Made by a program: the position numbers and the translations under genes. A stretch of DNA of 64,000 nucleotides, taken from positions 124,001 through 188,000 of the forward strand of contig NZ_JAEA01000011.1 of NCBI RefSeq assembly GCF_000518665.1. The letters are read 5' to 3'. This document shows positions 45,253 to 55,336 of this stretch, one piece after another. The notes under the pieces are model-generated. The model saw only the letters and a program-made list of their open reading frames with translations, had not been told where the DNA came from and searched no databases. This DNA is from Microvirga flocculans ATCC BAA-817 (lineage in GTDB: Bacteria > Pseudomonadota > Alphaproteobacteria > Rhizobiales > Beijerinckiaceae). Numbering within the stretch: position 1 is the stretch's first letter; each line of letters begins with the position of its first letter.

Positions 45253-45282
45253 AAAGGCCCGGGTTTCCCCGGGCCTTTCCGT
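45253..45282. terminator. Bidirectional terminator between DUF1236 and the barrel gene
   Basis: AAAGGCCCGGG (45253-45263) pairs with CCCGGGCCTTT (45268-45278). On the minus strand TTGTTTTTC-like T-rich bases follow. The two flanking genes converge. Confidence 0.88.
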
Positions 45283-45302
45283 TGTCTCGGAAGAGACGGA
45301 TC

Positions 45303-45902
45303 TTAGTAGGTGCCGAAGCGGTAGTTCAGACCGGCGCGGACCACACCGAACTCGGCATCGTAGCTGCCGAAGGGGGTGTCCTGGTCGAGGCTGACGTACA
45401 GGCCTTCGATCTTGGCCGAGAGGTTGTTGGTGAAGGCGTACTCAAGGCCGCCACCGACGGTCCAGCCGTTGGCGTCGTCAGCGAAGGCGAAGCCGCCCGT
45501 GGCGTAGACGAGAGCGCGGTCGAAGGCCACACCGGCGCGGGCGCGGACGGTGCCGAACCAGTCGTCGCGATCGAAGACCACGTGGTCGCCGCCGAAGTCG
45601 GCGTACTGGATGTCGCCTTCGAGACCGACGACGAACGAGCCGATCTGGTAGTTGTAGCCAGCCTGGGCGCCGCCGACGAAGCCGGCTTCGTCATCAACGG
45701 CGTAGGGAACGCCGGCGATGGTCACGGAGTCGTTCGTGGACCAGCCGAAGCCAGCGTTCACACCGACGTAGAAGCCGGTCCAGGTGAAGACCGGAACGGC
45801 GGCGACGACGGGAGCCGGAGCGCGGCGGGAGGGAAGGTCAGCAGCGACGGCGCCGGTGGCGAGGCCGAGCAGGGCAACCGAAGAGAGGAGGATCTTTTTC
45901 AT
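45303..45902 (-). CDS. Outer-membrane beta-barrel protein (Omp25/Omp31-like)
   Basis: The 199-residue protein has a Sec signal peptide (AVAADLPSRR junction) and an eight-strand porin-like barrel. Signatures are FTWTGFYVGVNAGFGWS, GAQAGYNYQIGSFVVGLEGD and the C-terminal strand VVRAGLNYRFGTY ending in an aromatic residue, as outer-membrane insertion requires. Brucella Omp25/31 and related Hyphomicrobiales proteins have this layout. AAGAGAA precedes the ATG. Confidence 0.92.
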   Translation of the reverse strand: MKKILLSSVALLGLATGAVAADLPSRRAPAPVVAAVPVFTWTGFYVGVNAGFGWSTNDSVTIAGVPYAVDDEAGFVGGAQAGYNYQIGSFVVGLEGDIQYADFGGDHVVFDRDDWFGTVRARAGVAFDRALVYATGGFAFADDANGWTVGGGLEYAFTNNLSAKIEGLYVSLDQDTPFGSYDAEFGVVRAGLNYRFGTY

Positions 45903-46212
45903 TTCTCTTGTCCATCTGTTGGAAGGATGTGGGCGGCTTGTAGCCTAGAGTTGCCCCAGCGTCTGTCACTTTCCTGCCACACATAGGTCTGGAAGCATGA
46001 CGTTTCGCAGCGGGAGGCTCTTTGCGCCCGCCCATCCCCTCGCCCAGCCCGCGCGAGGCATCGTCCCCGGCCACTCCGCAAAGGACGAAAAAGTCATATT
46101 TATCAGATTATTAGTCGATATTCCGTACGAGTGCCGGAGGTTCATGAAGGCCGGTAACACTTCATTGACCATGCCAGCGATGAGTCACCCTCAGCCCTTG
46201 GCGCGGCCAGGA
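45903..46212. other. Intergenic region, 310 bases
   Basis: The stretch includes the promoter region of the barrel gene on its minus strand and an AT-rich island near 46085-46130. No supported gene, terminator or clear dyad was found. Confidence 0.5.
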
Positions 46213-46911
46213 TCAAGTCCGGCCAAGCCACAATTTGAGGGCCTGATTCACCCGGTCCGGCTGCTCGAGCGTCGACATGTGCCCCGAATCCGGCACAACC
46301 ACCAGTGAGGCCCATTCGATCATCTCCGCCATCTCCCTCGCCACGTCCGGCGGCGTGATGGCGTCCCCCTCCCCGACGAGAATGAGGGTCGGAATTTCGA
46401 TCCCCGGCAGGGTCGGGCGGGAATCGGCGCGGGCCATGATCGCCCGCTGCTGGCGGATATAGGCGGCTGCCCCGGTCTCGCGCATCATGCCCAGGAGCGT
46501 GTTCCGAAGGGTCTGGCTGTCCCGATGATCGGGGTGGACGAGGCGCGGCCAGAGCCTGTCATGAATGTCCTCGAGCCGGCCCGCCTCCGCCAGGGCGATC
46601 AAGCGCTCGCGATCCTGGCTGGCCTCGGCCGTATCGGGGCGCGCGCTCGTGTCGAGCAGGGCGAGCCGGGAAACCCGCTCGGGCGCCTGGCGTATGACCT
46701 CCAGGGCGACGTAGCCTCCCATCGACAGCCCGGCGAGGGCAAAGCGCTCCGGGGCCTCACGCAGGAGCCGGGCGGCCATAGCAGGGATCGAATCATCCTG
46801 CCGCTGGTCCGCCACCACAATGGGGTGCCCTTCGAAGAGGACTGCAATCTGCGGTTCGAAAAGGCGGGCGGTGCAGGCCAGTCCGGGGACGAGAACGAGT
46901 GTTTCGGGCAT
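46213..46911 (-). CDS. Alpha/beta hydrolase
   Basis: The 232-residue cytosolic hydrolase has LVLVPGLACTARLFEPQ at the oxyanion region, nucleophile elbow LAGLSMGGYVAL with the serine near 93, the acid in LVGEGDAITPP and histidine in PDSGHMSTLEQP. It resembles carboxylesterases of the MenH/EstB type. The substrate is unknown. It is divergent from the DEAD-box helicase. Confidence 0.9.
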   Translation of the reverse strand: MPETLVLVPGLACTARLFEPQIAVLFEGHPIVVADQRQDDSIPAMAARLLREAPERFALAGLSMGGYVALEVIRQAPERVSRLALLDTSARPDTAEASQDRERLIALAEAGRLEDIHDRLWPRLVHPDHRDSQTLRNTLLGMMRETGAAAYIRQQRAIMARADSRPTLPGIEIPTLILVGEGDAITPPDVAREMAEMIEWASLVVVPDSGHMSTLEQPDRVNQALKLWLGRT

Positions 46912-46951
46912 TCAATTCTTCCTTCGCGGTCCTTTGACAAGTTTCCCTGGA

Positions 46952-46979
46952 TTGACAAGCGCATAGCTTGTCCTATGGT
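46952..46979 (+). promoter_or_regulatory. Probable promoter of the DEAD-box gene with an overlapping dyad
   Basis: TTGACA (46952-46957) and TATGGT (46974-46979) are 16 bases apart. The spacer holds GACAAG / CTTGTC (46954-46959 and 46967-46972), a dyad overlapping the -35 box. A second TTGACAAG lies at about 46934. The resulting leader is over 100 bases. Confidence 0.45.
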
Positions 46980-47098
46980 CCCGCCACACCTTAACTTGAG
47001 CAAGAACCTCAGGTGAAACCAGTCTCGCGCCTGTTTGTTGCCGTAGAGCGCGGCCGGCACTTTAGAGCGCGCCCAGCCCTCAACGGTACTTAACATTC

Positions 47099-48554
<1,456 letters not shown>

Positions 48555-48562
<8 letters not shown>

Positions 48563-48953
48563 CGGGCTCGGAGACGGGCTTGCGGGACTTTCGGATGGAG
48601 GCGGCTTTGCCGCCTTTTCCTTTGTGCACCTGGCCGGCCTTGGACCGATGGGCGGCAGCCACGGCCATCCTTCCCAGCTCGGACGCCTCGTCCGGATCGT
48701 CGAGGGCCGATTCCGGCATGAGCCAGTAGCTCATCGCGGTCCTGCGGCCGTCGCGGGTCTCGTAGACGAACGGGCGGGAGCCCAGGTCGCGGAAGAAGGC
48801 GGCGCTTTCATCGTCCGCCTTCAGGTACAGCTCGCCGTAAGCCTCCAGGGCGAACATCACATCTGCGTGATAAATCCCCTGCCCGCCGAACATCCTGCGG
48901 ATAAGAACCGGGCCGAGGCCGCGGAAGACGTCGCGAATGGCCTCGGCATCCAT
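48555..48953 (-). CDS. TfoX N-terminal domain protein
   Basis: The 132-residue protein is a TfoX_N domain: VLIRRMFGGQGIYHADVMFAL, LYLKADDESAAFF and MSYWLMPESALDDPDE in order. It has no TfoX C-terminal domain and a Lys-rich tail. In other bacteria TfoX controls competence, but stand-alone N-domains have no proven role. The ATG at 48953 was used because the longer ORF begins with TTG inside the neighbouring gene. Confidence 0.85.
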
Positions 48954-48961
48954 GGAAGCGG

Positions 48962-49342
48962 TCAACCCGCCGATTGCAGAGCAGCAGGCGTGGCGGGGGT
49001 GATCGCGACCGACTCGCCGCAGCCGCAGGCCGAGGTCTGGTTCGGGTTGTTGAACACGAATTGGGACGACATCTTCGTCGTCTGGAAATCCATCTCCGTG
49101 CCCAGCAGGAACAGCACGGCCTTGGGATCGATGAGCACGGTCACACCCTTGTCCTCGACCACCTCGTCGAGCGGGTTGACGGTTTCCGCATATTCCATGG
49201 TGTAGGACATGCCGGCGCAGCCGCCGTTCTTCACGCCGACGCGCACGCCGACGATGGGCCTGTCGGTCTTGGAGATGATGTCTTTGACGCGGTTCGCCGC
49301 CGCGTCCGTCAAGGTCATGACCTTGAAGCCGGGTAGAGCCAT
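48962..49342 (-). CDS. sufA: SufA/IscA-type iron-sulfur carrier
   Basis: This A-type carrier passes iron-sulfur clusters to target proteins. The 126-residue product has LTDAAANRVKDIISK, the first cysteine in KNGGCAGMSY and the paired cysteines in TSACGCGES. AGGAG precedes the ATG at 49342. In related genomes it closes the suf operon. Here it has the same orientation but lies about 4.3 kb past sufT, with three other genes between. Confidence 0.92.
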   Translation of the reverse strand: MALPGFKVMTLTDAAANRVKDIISKTDRPIVGVRVGVKNGGCAGMSYTMEYAETVNPLDEVVEDKGVTVLIDPKAVLFLLGTEMDFQTTKMSSQFVFNNPNQTSACGCGESVAITPATPAALQSAG

Positions 49343-49513
49343 AAGCCTTCTCTCCTGACAGCCGGGTTCAAGGCCCGGGCAGAACGAGTTCACATGATGA
49401 ATAGATAGGCGATGAATGCATGAACGTCGAGGCTGTTCGGGGTTGCTAGAACAGCCATGGTCAATCATATCAGGAAAACGCCCACCCCGAAAATCATCCA
49501 TGAAGGAGAGCCG

Positions 49514-51406
49514 ATGCCGCATCACACGCCGCTGATATCCACCATTGTTGTCGGCCTCGTGATGGCATTCGCGCTCGGCGCAATCGCGCATCGGTTCCGT
49601 CTCTCCCCTCTCATCGGCTATCTGCTCGCCGGCGTGCTCGCGGGTCCCTTCACCCCCGGCTACGTGGCCGACCAGGGTCTCGCCAACCAGCTGGCCGAGA
49701 TCGGCGTGATCCTGCTGATGTTCGGCGTCGGGCTGCATTTCTCCCTGAAGGACCTTCTCTCAGTGAAGGCCATCGCCATTCCGGGGGCTGTCGTGCAGAT
49801 CGCCAGCGCCACGCTTCTGGGCATGGGGCTCGCCTGGTTGATGGGATGGAGCCTTAGCGGTGGCATCGTCTTCGGCCTGGCGCTCTCGGTCGCCAGTACG
49901 GTCGTGCTGCTCAGGGCGCTGCAGGAGCGCCGTCTCATCGAAACCGAGCGAGGGCATATCGCCGTCGGCTGGCTGATCGTCGAGGATCTGGCCATGGTCC
50001 TGACCCTGGTGCTGCTGCCCGCCTTCGCCAACGCGACGGCCAGCACCTCCGCCGATCTCGAAACCATCCTGACGTCCCTGGGGATCACCCTCGGCAAGGT
50101 CATTGCCTTCGTCGCCGTCATGCTGATCGTCGGGCGTCGGGTCATTCCCTGGATCCTGCACTACGTGGCCCATACGGGATCGCGGGAGCTTTTCCGCCTG
50201 GCGGTGCTTGCCATCGCCCTAGGGGCGGCCTTCGGCGCGGCGGAGCTGTTCGGCGTGTCCTTCGCCCTCGGAGCTTTCTTCGCCGGCATGGTCCTGAGCG
50301 AGTCGGAGCTGAGCCATCAGGCCGCCTCCGAAACCCTGCCCTTGCGGGATGCGTTCGCCGTCCTGTTCTTCGTGTCGGTCGGCATGCTGTTCGACCCGAT
50401 GATCCTGGTCAACGACTTCGGCCCGGTCCTGGCGACATTCTTCATCATCGTCGTCGGCAAGTCCCTCGCCGCTTTCGCCATCGTCCGGCTCTTCGGCCAT
50501 CCGAACTCCACGGCGCTCACCATCGCGGCGAGCCTCGCGCAGATCGGCGAATTTTCGTTCATACTCGCCGGCCTCGGCGTGGAACTCGATATTCTGCCGG
50601 AAAAGGGCCGCGACCTGATCCTGGCGGGCGCGATCCTGTCGATCCTGACGAACCCGTTCCTGTTCAGCCTGCTGGGCCGGTGGTCGGCGAAACGGGAGGC
50701 CGCGAAGGCGCAGGTAAAAGCCGCAGTAGAGGCTTTGGCTGCAGCGAAAGAAGCCGCCGAGGCAGAGAAGGTTGCCCTGGCAGAGAAGGAGGCTGCGGCC
50801 ACGCGGGAGTCCCTGCCGGTGACGTCGCTCACGGACCATGTGGTCCTGGTCGGGCATGGCCGGGTCGGCAAATATATCAGCAGGAAGATGGCCGCGGCCG
50901 GAACGCCCTTTCTCGTCATCGAGAGCAACAAGACCCAGATCGCCGACCTGCAGAAGGACGACGTTCCGATCATCATCGGCAATGCCGCCGATCCGGACGT
51001 GGCAGCCGCCGCCAACATCGGGGAGGCCCGCTGCCTCCTGGTCGCGATTCCGGATGCCTTCGAAAGCGGTCAGGTCGTCGAACAGGCCCGCAAGATCAAT
51101 CCGGACCTCCCGATCGTCGTGCGCGTCCACTCCGATGCCCAGGAGGAGCACGCCCTGAAATACGGCGCGACCAGCGTCGTGATGGGCGAGCAGGAAATCG
51201 CGCGCGCCATGTTCGCGGCCGTGCCCGATGCGCCCCGCACGCCCGTGCTGTCGTCCGTCGAGGAGGCTGAAAGCGCCGAGGACGAGCACCCTGCCGCGGA
51301 GCCGCTACCGGACGTGCTCCGGCCGGAATCCCATGCCGATCAAGCGAGCGGGAAGCCGGCGGAAGAGCGGCCATCGGGCCAGCAGGCGGACGATCCAGGG
51401 CGCTGA
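49514..51406 (+). CDS. Monovalent cation:proton antiporter-2 family protein (YbaL type) with RCK domain
   Basis: The 630-residue protein has 12-13 helices of the CPA2 Na+/H+ exchanger fold (about 1-385; FRLSPLIGYLLAGVLAGPF, then LALSVASTVVLLRAL). A charged Ala/Glu-rich linker follows, then a TrkA-N/RCK nucleotide-binding domain (VVLVGHGRVGKYISRKM). It likely effluxes K+ or Na+ under nucleotide control. The start at 49514 has GAAGGAG. The last 34 codons overlap the FAD gene on the other strand and have low-complexity acidic character. Confidence 0.9.
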   Translation: MPHHTPLISTIVVGLVMAFALGAIAHRFRLSPLIGYLLAGVLAGPFTPGYVADQGLANQLAEIGVILLMFGVGLHFSLKDLLSVKAIAIPGAVVQIASATLLGMGLAWLMGWSLSGGIVFGLALSVASTVVLLRALQERRLIETERGHIAVGWLIVEDLAMVLTLVLLPAFANATASTSADLETILTSLGITLGKVIAFVAVMLIVGRRVIPWILHYVAHTGSRELFRLAVLAIALGAAFGAAELFGVSFALGAFFAGMVLSESELSHQAASETLPLRDAFAVLFFVSVGMLFDPMILVNDFGPVLATFFIIVVGKSLAAFAIVRLFGHPNSTALTIAASLAQIGEFSFILAGLGVELDILPEKGRDLILAGAILSILTNPFLFSLLGRWSAKREAAKAQVKAAVEALAAAKEAAEAEKVALAEKEAAATRESLPVTSLTDHVVLVGHGRVGKYISRKMAAAGTPFLVIESNKTQIADLQKDDVPIIIGNAADPDVAAAANIGEARCLLVAIPDAFESGQVVEQARKINPDLPIVVRVHSDAQEEHALKYGATSVVMGEQEIARAMFAAVPDAPRTPVLSSVEEAESAEDEHPAAEPLPDVLRPESHADQASGKPAEERPSGQQADDPGR

Positions 51407-52525
51407 GACGGGCCCCTTGCTGCCGAGAACCGGCGTGATCATCCGATCCTGAAGCAGGACCTGGAGCCGCTGCGTCATCCGCGTCGGCCACTCGCGCCTT
51501 TTCTGCACGAGGGCGAGAGCTTCGGGACCAACGGACCCGTTCCTGAGCTGCGGCCCCAGGATATTGGCGGTCGCGACCGCGTCCTGGATGGCAAGATTGA
51601 TCCCCACCCCGCCGACCGGCGACATGGCATGCGCCGCATCGCCGATGCACAGGAGCCCGGGCTTGAACCATTGGTTCAGCCGATCCACGGCGACAGTCAG
51701 AAGCTTGATGTCATCCCAGGATCGCAGTTCCTCCACCCGGCTCCCGAGAAAAGGAGCCAGCCCTGCGAGCTTCGCGCGAAAGGCGGGCAGGCCCTCCCGC
51801 TTGAGCCTCTCCAGCGCCCCCTTGGGGATGAGATAGGCGCATTGCCAATACTCGCCCCGGTCGATCATGACCAGCATCCGGCCCGCCGCGACGCGCCCGA
51901 GAAGCTGGCTCGGGTCGCCGGGATGCCTGGAAATCCGCATCCAGAGCACGTCCATCGGCGCGCCGATATCGAGGACCTCCAGGCCCGCCTTCTCGCGCAT
52001 GACGGAGCGCCGCCCATCGGCGGCAATGACGAGATCGGCCCGCACATCAAGCGGCCCGTCAGGCGTCGAGGCCCGTATGCCGGCCACCCTGCCCTGTTCC
52101 TCGATGAGATCCGTCGCCTCCGCCTGCATCCGCAGCCGGAAATGGGGATAGACGCGAGCGTGCTCGGCCAGGAAGTCGAGGAAATCCCATTGCGGCATGA
52201 AGGCGACGAACTTGCAGCGTGTGGGCAGATGGGAGAAGTCGCCGAGCGTGAGCGTCTCGCCTCCGACGACGAGGCTGACCGTCTGCGTCTCCTGATGCGG
52301 TCGCGCGAGGAATGCATCGAGGAGCCCGAGTTCGTGCATGACCTCGAGCGTCGACGGGTGAATGGTGTCGCCCCGGAAATCCCGCAGGAAATCGGCATGC
52401 TTCTCGAGGACGATCACGTCGACTCCCTGCCGGGCCAGCAGAAAGCCCAGCATCATCCCGGCGGGCCCGCCGCCGACGATGCAGCAGCGGGCGTGCAAGG
52501 TCTTTGGGGGATGAGACGTGTCCAT
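51305..52525 (-). CDS. FAD-dependent monooxygenase of the PHBH/UbiH type
   Basis: The 406-residue flavoprotein has the Rossmann GxGxxG start CCIVGGGPAGMMLGFLLARQ, the DG motif VIAADGRRSVMREKAG and the GD motif GLLCIGDAAHAMSPVGGVGI. These define class A aromatic hydroxylases. The substrate is unknown; it is not next to ubiquinone genes. Its 3' end overlaps the antiporter gene for 102 bases in antiparallel. It is divergent from the SDR gene. Confidence 0.9.
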   Translation of the reverse strand: MDTSHPPKTLHARCCIVGGGPAGMMLGFLLARQGVDVIVLEKHADFLRDFRGDTIHPSTLEVMHELGLLDAFLARPHQETQTVSLVVGGETLTLGDFSHLPTRCKFVAFMPQWDFLDFLAEHARVYPHFRLRMQAEATDLIEEQGRVAGIRASTPDGPLDVRADLVIAADGRRSVMREKAGLEVLDIGAPMDVLWMRISRHPGDPSQLLGRVAAGRMLVMIDRGEYWQCAYLIPKGALERLKREGLPAFRAKLAGLAPFLGSRVEELRSWDDIKLLTVAVDRLNQWFKPGLLCIGDAAHAMSPVGGVGINLAIQDAVATANILGPQLRNGSVGPEALALVQKRREWPTRMTQRLQVLLQDRMITPVLGSKGPVSAPWIVRLLARWPLFRRLPARLIGMGFRPEHVR

Positions 52526-52725
52526 GCGCGATCTCCCCGGAGGCGCTCTGCGAGCATCCAGCGCTCACCCTAAGCCTACAGCTTTTCCTTCCCTGTCCCA
52601 ATCGGGCGCCGCCTTCACCACAGAAATCGGGCGCAGGAAACGGGTCGGAAGCAGCAGCCCGATCTGAGATCCCAACCATGAGCAGCCCGCTCGTGAAGAA
52701 AAGGGATACAGCTTTGACGAAACTT

Positions 52726-53478
52726 ATGAACAAGACCGCCATCGTGACGGGAGCAAGCTCCGGGATAGGCCATGCCACAGCCCGGTTGTTCGCCAAGGAA
52801 GGCGCCAACGTCATCGTGACCGCCCGGCGGTCCGATGCGCTCGATGCGCTCGTTGCCGAGATCGAAAGGGATGGAGGGCGTGCCGTCGCGATTGCCGGCG
52901 ACATCAGGGACGAAGCCCTGGCTCAGGCCCTCGTCGAGACAGCCGTCGGCCGTTTCGGCGGGCTCGATATCGCGTTCAACAACGCAGGCACCAATGGGGA
53001 AATGGGACCCACGCCGGGCCTGTCGCTTGACCGCTGGAACGAGACGCTCGCGGTCAATCTCACAGCCGCTTTCCTGGGCGCCAAGTATCAGATCCCGGCC
53101 ATGCTCGAACGGGGCGGAGGCTCCGTCATCTTTACCTCCACCTTCGTCGGCTACACGGCCGGAATGCCGGGGGTCGCGGCTTACTCCGCGAGCAAATCGG
53201 GATTGATCGGCCTCACGCAATCCCTTGCCAGCGAATTCGGGTCACGGGGCATCCGCGTCAACGCCCTTTTGCCGGGCGGCACGGACACGCCCATGGCGGA
53301 AGCCTGGGTCAGCACGCCCGAGGCTCTCGCCTTTGTCGAAGGCATGCACGCCTTGAAACGATTGGCTCGCCCCGAGGAGATCGCCCGCTCGGCGCTTTAC
53401 CTCGCCTCGGACGCATCGAGCTTCACCACGGGCACGGCCCTTCTCGTCGATGGAGGCGTTTCCATCAATCGAGCCTGA
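52726..53478 (+). CDS. Short-chain dehydrogenase/reductase
   Basis: The 250-residue SDR has the cofactor loop TGASSGIGHATARLF, NNAGTNGEMG and the catalytic YSASKSG with Tyr and Lys, followed by PGGTDTPMAEAW. RR in VTARRSD suggests NADP(H). The start is uncertain: ATG at 52726 begins MNKTAIVTG, a TTG at 52714 has AAGGGA in place, and an ATG at 52678 would add 16 residues. Substrate unknown. Confidence 0.88.
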   Translation: MNKTAIVTGASSGIGHATARLFAKEGANVIVTARRSDALDALVAEIERDGGRAVAIAGDIRDEALAQALVETAVGRFGGLDIAFNNAGTNGEMGPTPGLSLDRWNETLAVNLTAAFLGAKYQIPAMLERGGGSVIFTSTFVGYTAGMPGVAAYSASKSGLIGLTQSLASEFGSRGIRVNALLPGGTDTPMAEAWVSTPEALAFVEGMHALKRLARPEEIARSALYLASDASSFTTGTALLVDGGVSINRA

Positions 53479-53541
53479 AGCCCCCGCGCCGCTGTTCCGC
53501 TCCGCACGGCGGAGCCCGGAATGACAGCACGAAGCATTCCG

Positions 53542-53571
53542 AAAAAATTATGGCCGGGCTAGCCCGGCCAT
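53542..53571 (-). terminator. Terminator of the suf operon after sufT
   Basis: A 22-base perfect palindrome, ATGGCCGGGC / GCCCGGCCAT around TA, is followed on the minus strand by AATTTTTTC. It resembles a common Hyphomicrobiales intergenic palindrome. Confidence 0.8.
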
Positions 53572-53600
53572 GACGTCGAAGAGAATCTGAGAGCAGGGGC

Positions 53601-53972
53601 TCACCACATGTCGAGCGCGACGCGCGCCTCGTCGGACATGCGGCTCTGGTCCCATGGCGGGTCGAAGACCATGTTGACCTTGACGCTCTGGACGCCCTGA
53701 ACCGTGGCGACGGCGTTTTCCACCCAGCCCGGCATCTCGCCGGCGACCGGACAGCCGGGGGCGGTCAGGGTCATGTCGATGGCCACGTTCCGGTCGTCGT
53801 CGATGTCGACGCGGTAGATCAGGCCGAGTTCATAGATATCGGCAGGGATTTCCGGATCGTAGACGGTTTTCAGCGCCGCGATGATGTCGTCCGTCATGCG
53901 GTCGAGTTCCTCCGGCGGGATCCCGGAGCCGGGCGAAACCTGCGGCGTATGGGTGGGAGACAGGTCGGTCAC
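53601..53972 (-). CDS. sufT: SUF system protein SufT (DUF59)
   Basis: The 123-residue protein is a DUF59/MIP18-type factor that helps iron-sulfur cluster maturation. Signatures are KTVYDPEIPADIYELGLIY, DMTLTAPGCPVAGEMPGWV with the conserved cysteine, and VFDPPWDQSRMSDEAR. It begins with GTG ten bases after sufS and ends the contiguous suf operon. Confidence 0.92.
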   Translation of the reverse strand: MTDLSPTHTPQVSPGSGIPPEELDRMTDDIIAALKTVYDPEIPADIYELGLIYRVDIDDDRNVAIDMTLTAPGCPVAGEMPGWVENAVATVQGVQSVKVNMVFDPPWDQSRMSDEARVALDMW

Positions 53973-53982
53973 AGGTCAATCC

Positions 53983-55218
53983 TCAAGCGAACAGGGCTTC
54001 CGCCTTCTGCAGGGCGTCCACCAGCTTATCGACTTCTTCCATGGTGTTGTAGAGGCCGAACGAGGCGCGGCAGGTCGAAGTCGCGCCGAAACGTTCGAGC
54101 AGCGGCATGGCGCAATGGGTCCCGGCCCGCACCGCCACGCCCTGGCGGTCGATGACGGTCGCCACGTCGTGAGCATGCGCGTTCTTCATCTCGAAGGCGA
54201 GGATCGCCCCCTTGCCCCTGGCACGGCCGATGATGCGGATCGAGTTCATGGCGCCCAGGCGCTCATGGGCATAGGCCGAGAGCGCCTCCTCGTGTGCCCG
54301 GATATTCTCGCGCCCGAGCTGCATGATGAACCGCAGGGCCGCATCGAGGCCGATCGCCTCGATGATGGCGGGGGTGCCCGCCTCGAACCGGTGCGGCGGA
54401 TCGTTGTAGGTGACCAGGTCCTGGCGCACCTCGCGGATCATCTCGCCGCCGCCCTGGTAAGGCGGCATCTTCTCGAGCCATTCACGCTTGCCGTAGAGAA
54501 CGCCGATTCCGGTCGGTCCATAGACCTTGTGGCCGGTGAACACATAGAAATCGGCGTCGAGATCCCGCACGTCCACATCGAGGTGAACCGCTCCCTGGGC
54601 GCCATCCACCAGCACCGGCACGCCGTGGGCATGGGCGATGCGGACGATCTCCTTCATCGGCGTCACGGTGCCGAGCACGTTCGACATGTGGGTGATGGCG
54701 ACGATCTTGGTGCGCGGCGAAAAGAGCTTCTCGAACTCCTCGACCAGGAAATTGCCCTCGTCGTCCACGGGAGCCCATTTGATCACCGCCCCTTTCCGCT
54801 CGCGCAGGAAATGCCAGGGCACGATGTTGGAATGATGCTCCATGATGGAGAGGATGATCTCGTCCCCCTCCCCGATATTCATGCGGCCGAAAGAATCCGC
54901 CACGAGGTTGTAGGCTTCCGTGGCCGACTTGGTGAAGACGATCTCGTCGACCGACCCGGCATTGAGGAATTCCCGCACGGTTTCCCGCGCATGTTCGAAT
55001 CCTTCGGTCGCCACATTCGCCATGTAGTGCAGGCCGCGATGAACGTTCGCGTAGCCCGTCTGCATGGTGTTCACCATGGCATCGATGACCGCCTTCGGCT
55101 TCTGGGCCGAAGCGGCGTTGTCGAGATAGACGAGCGGCTTGCCATAGACCTGTTGAGACAGGATCGGGAACTGCGTCCGGACCTGCTCGACATCGTATGG
55201 CTTCGTTTGCATGTTCAT
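53983..55218 (-). CDS. sufS: Cysteine desulfurase SufS (group II)
   Basis: SufS takes sulfur from cysteine for cluster assembly. The 411-residue PLP enzyme has YLDNAASAQKPKAVID, NVHRGLHYMA, the Schiff-base lysine in FTGHKVYGPTGIGVLYGK and the catalytic cysteine in VRAGTHCAMPLL, the group II form. It lies between sufD and sufT. A 118-base spacer with a palindrome (55301-55324) separates it from sufD. Confidence 0.96.
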   Translation of the reverse strand: MNMQTKPYDVEQVRTQFPILSQQVYGKPLVYLDNAASAQKPKAVIDAMVNTMQTGYANVHRGLHYMANVATEGFEHARETVREFLNAGSVDEIVFTKSATEAYNLVADSFGRMNIGEGDEIILSIMEHHSNIVPWHFLRERKGAVIKWAPVDDEGNFLVEEFEKLFSPRTKIVAITHMSNVLGTVTPMKEIVRIAHAHGVPVLVDGAQGAVHLDVDVRDLDADFYVFTGHKVYGPTGIGVLYGKREWLEKMPPYQGGGEMIREVRQDLVTYNDPPHRFEAGTPAIIEAIGLDAALRFIMQLGRENIRAHEEALSAYAHERLGAMNSIRIIGRARGKGAILAFEMKNAHAHDVATVIDRQGVAVRAGTHCAMPLLERFGATSTCRASFGLYNTMEEVDKLVDALQKAEALFA

Positions 55219-55300
55219 GGCCTTCAGCCTTCCTCCACCGTCATCCCTGTTTCATTCCAGGATCCGCGTCTTTGCTCCGCGACAACGTCTGAAGAACGTG

Positions 55301-55324
55301 GATGGCTGGGATACCCCAGCCATC
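55301..55324. repeat. Palindrome between sufD and sufS
   Basis: GATGGCTGGG (55301-55310) and CCCAGCCATC (55315-55324) are perfect ten-base arms. The surrounding motif GAACGTGGATGGCTGGG resembles a frequent intergenic repeat of Hyphomicrobiales. It lies inside the suf operon. Confidence 0.6.
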
Positions 55325-55336
55325 ATGGATTGAGTA

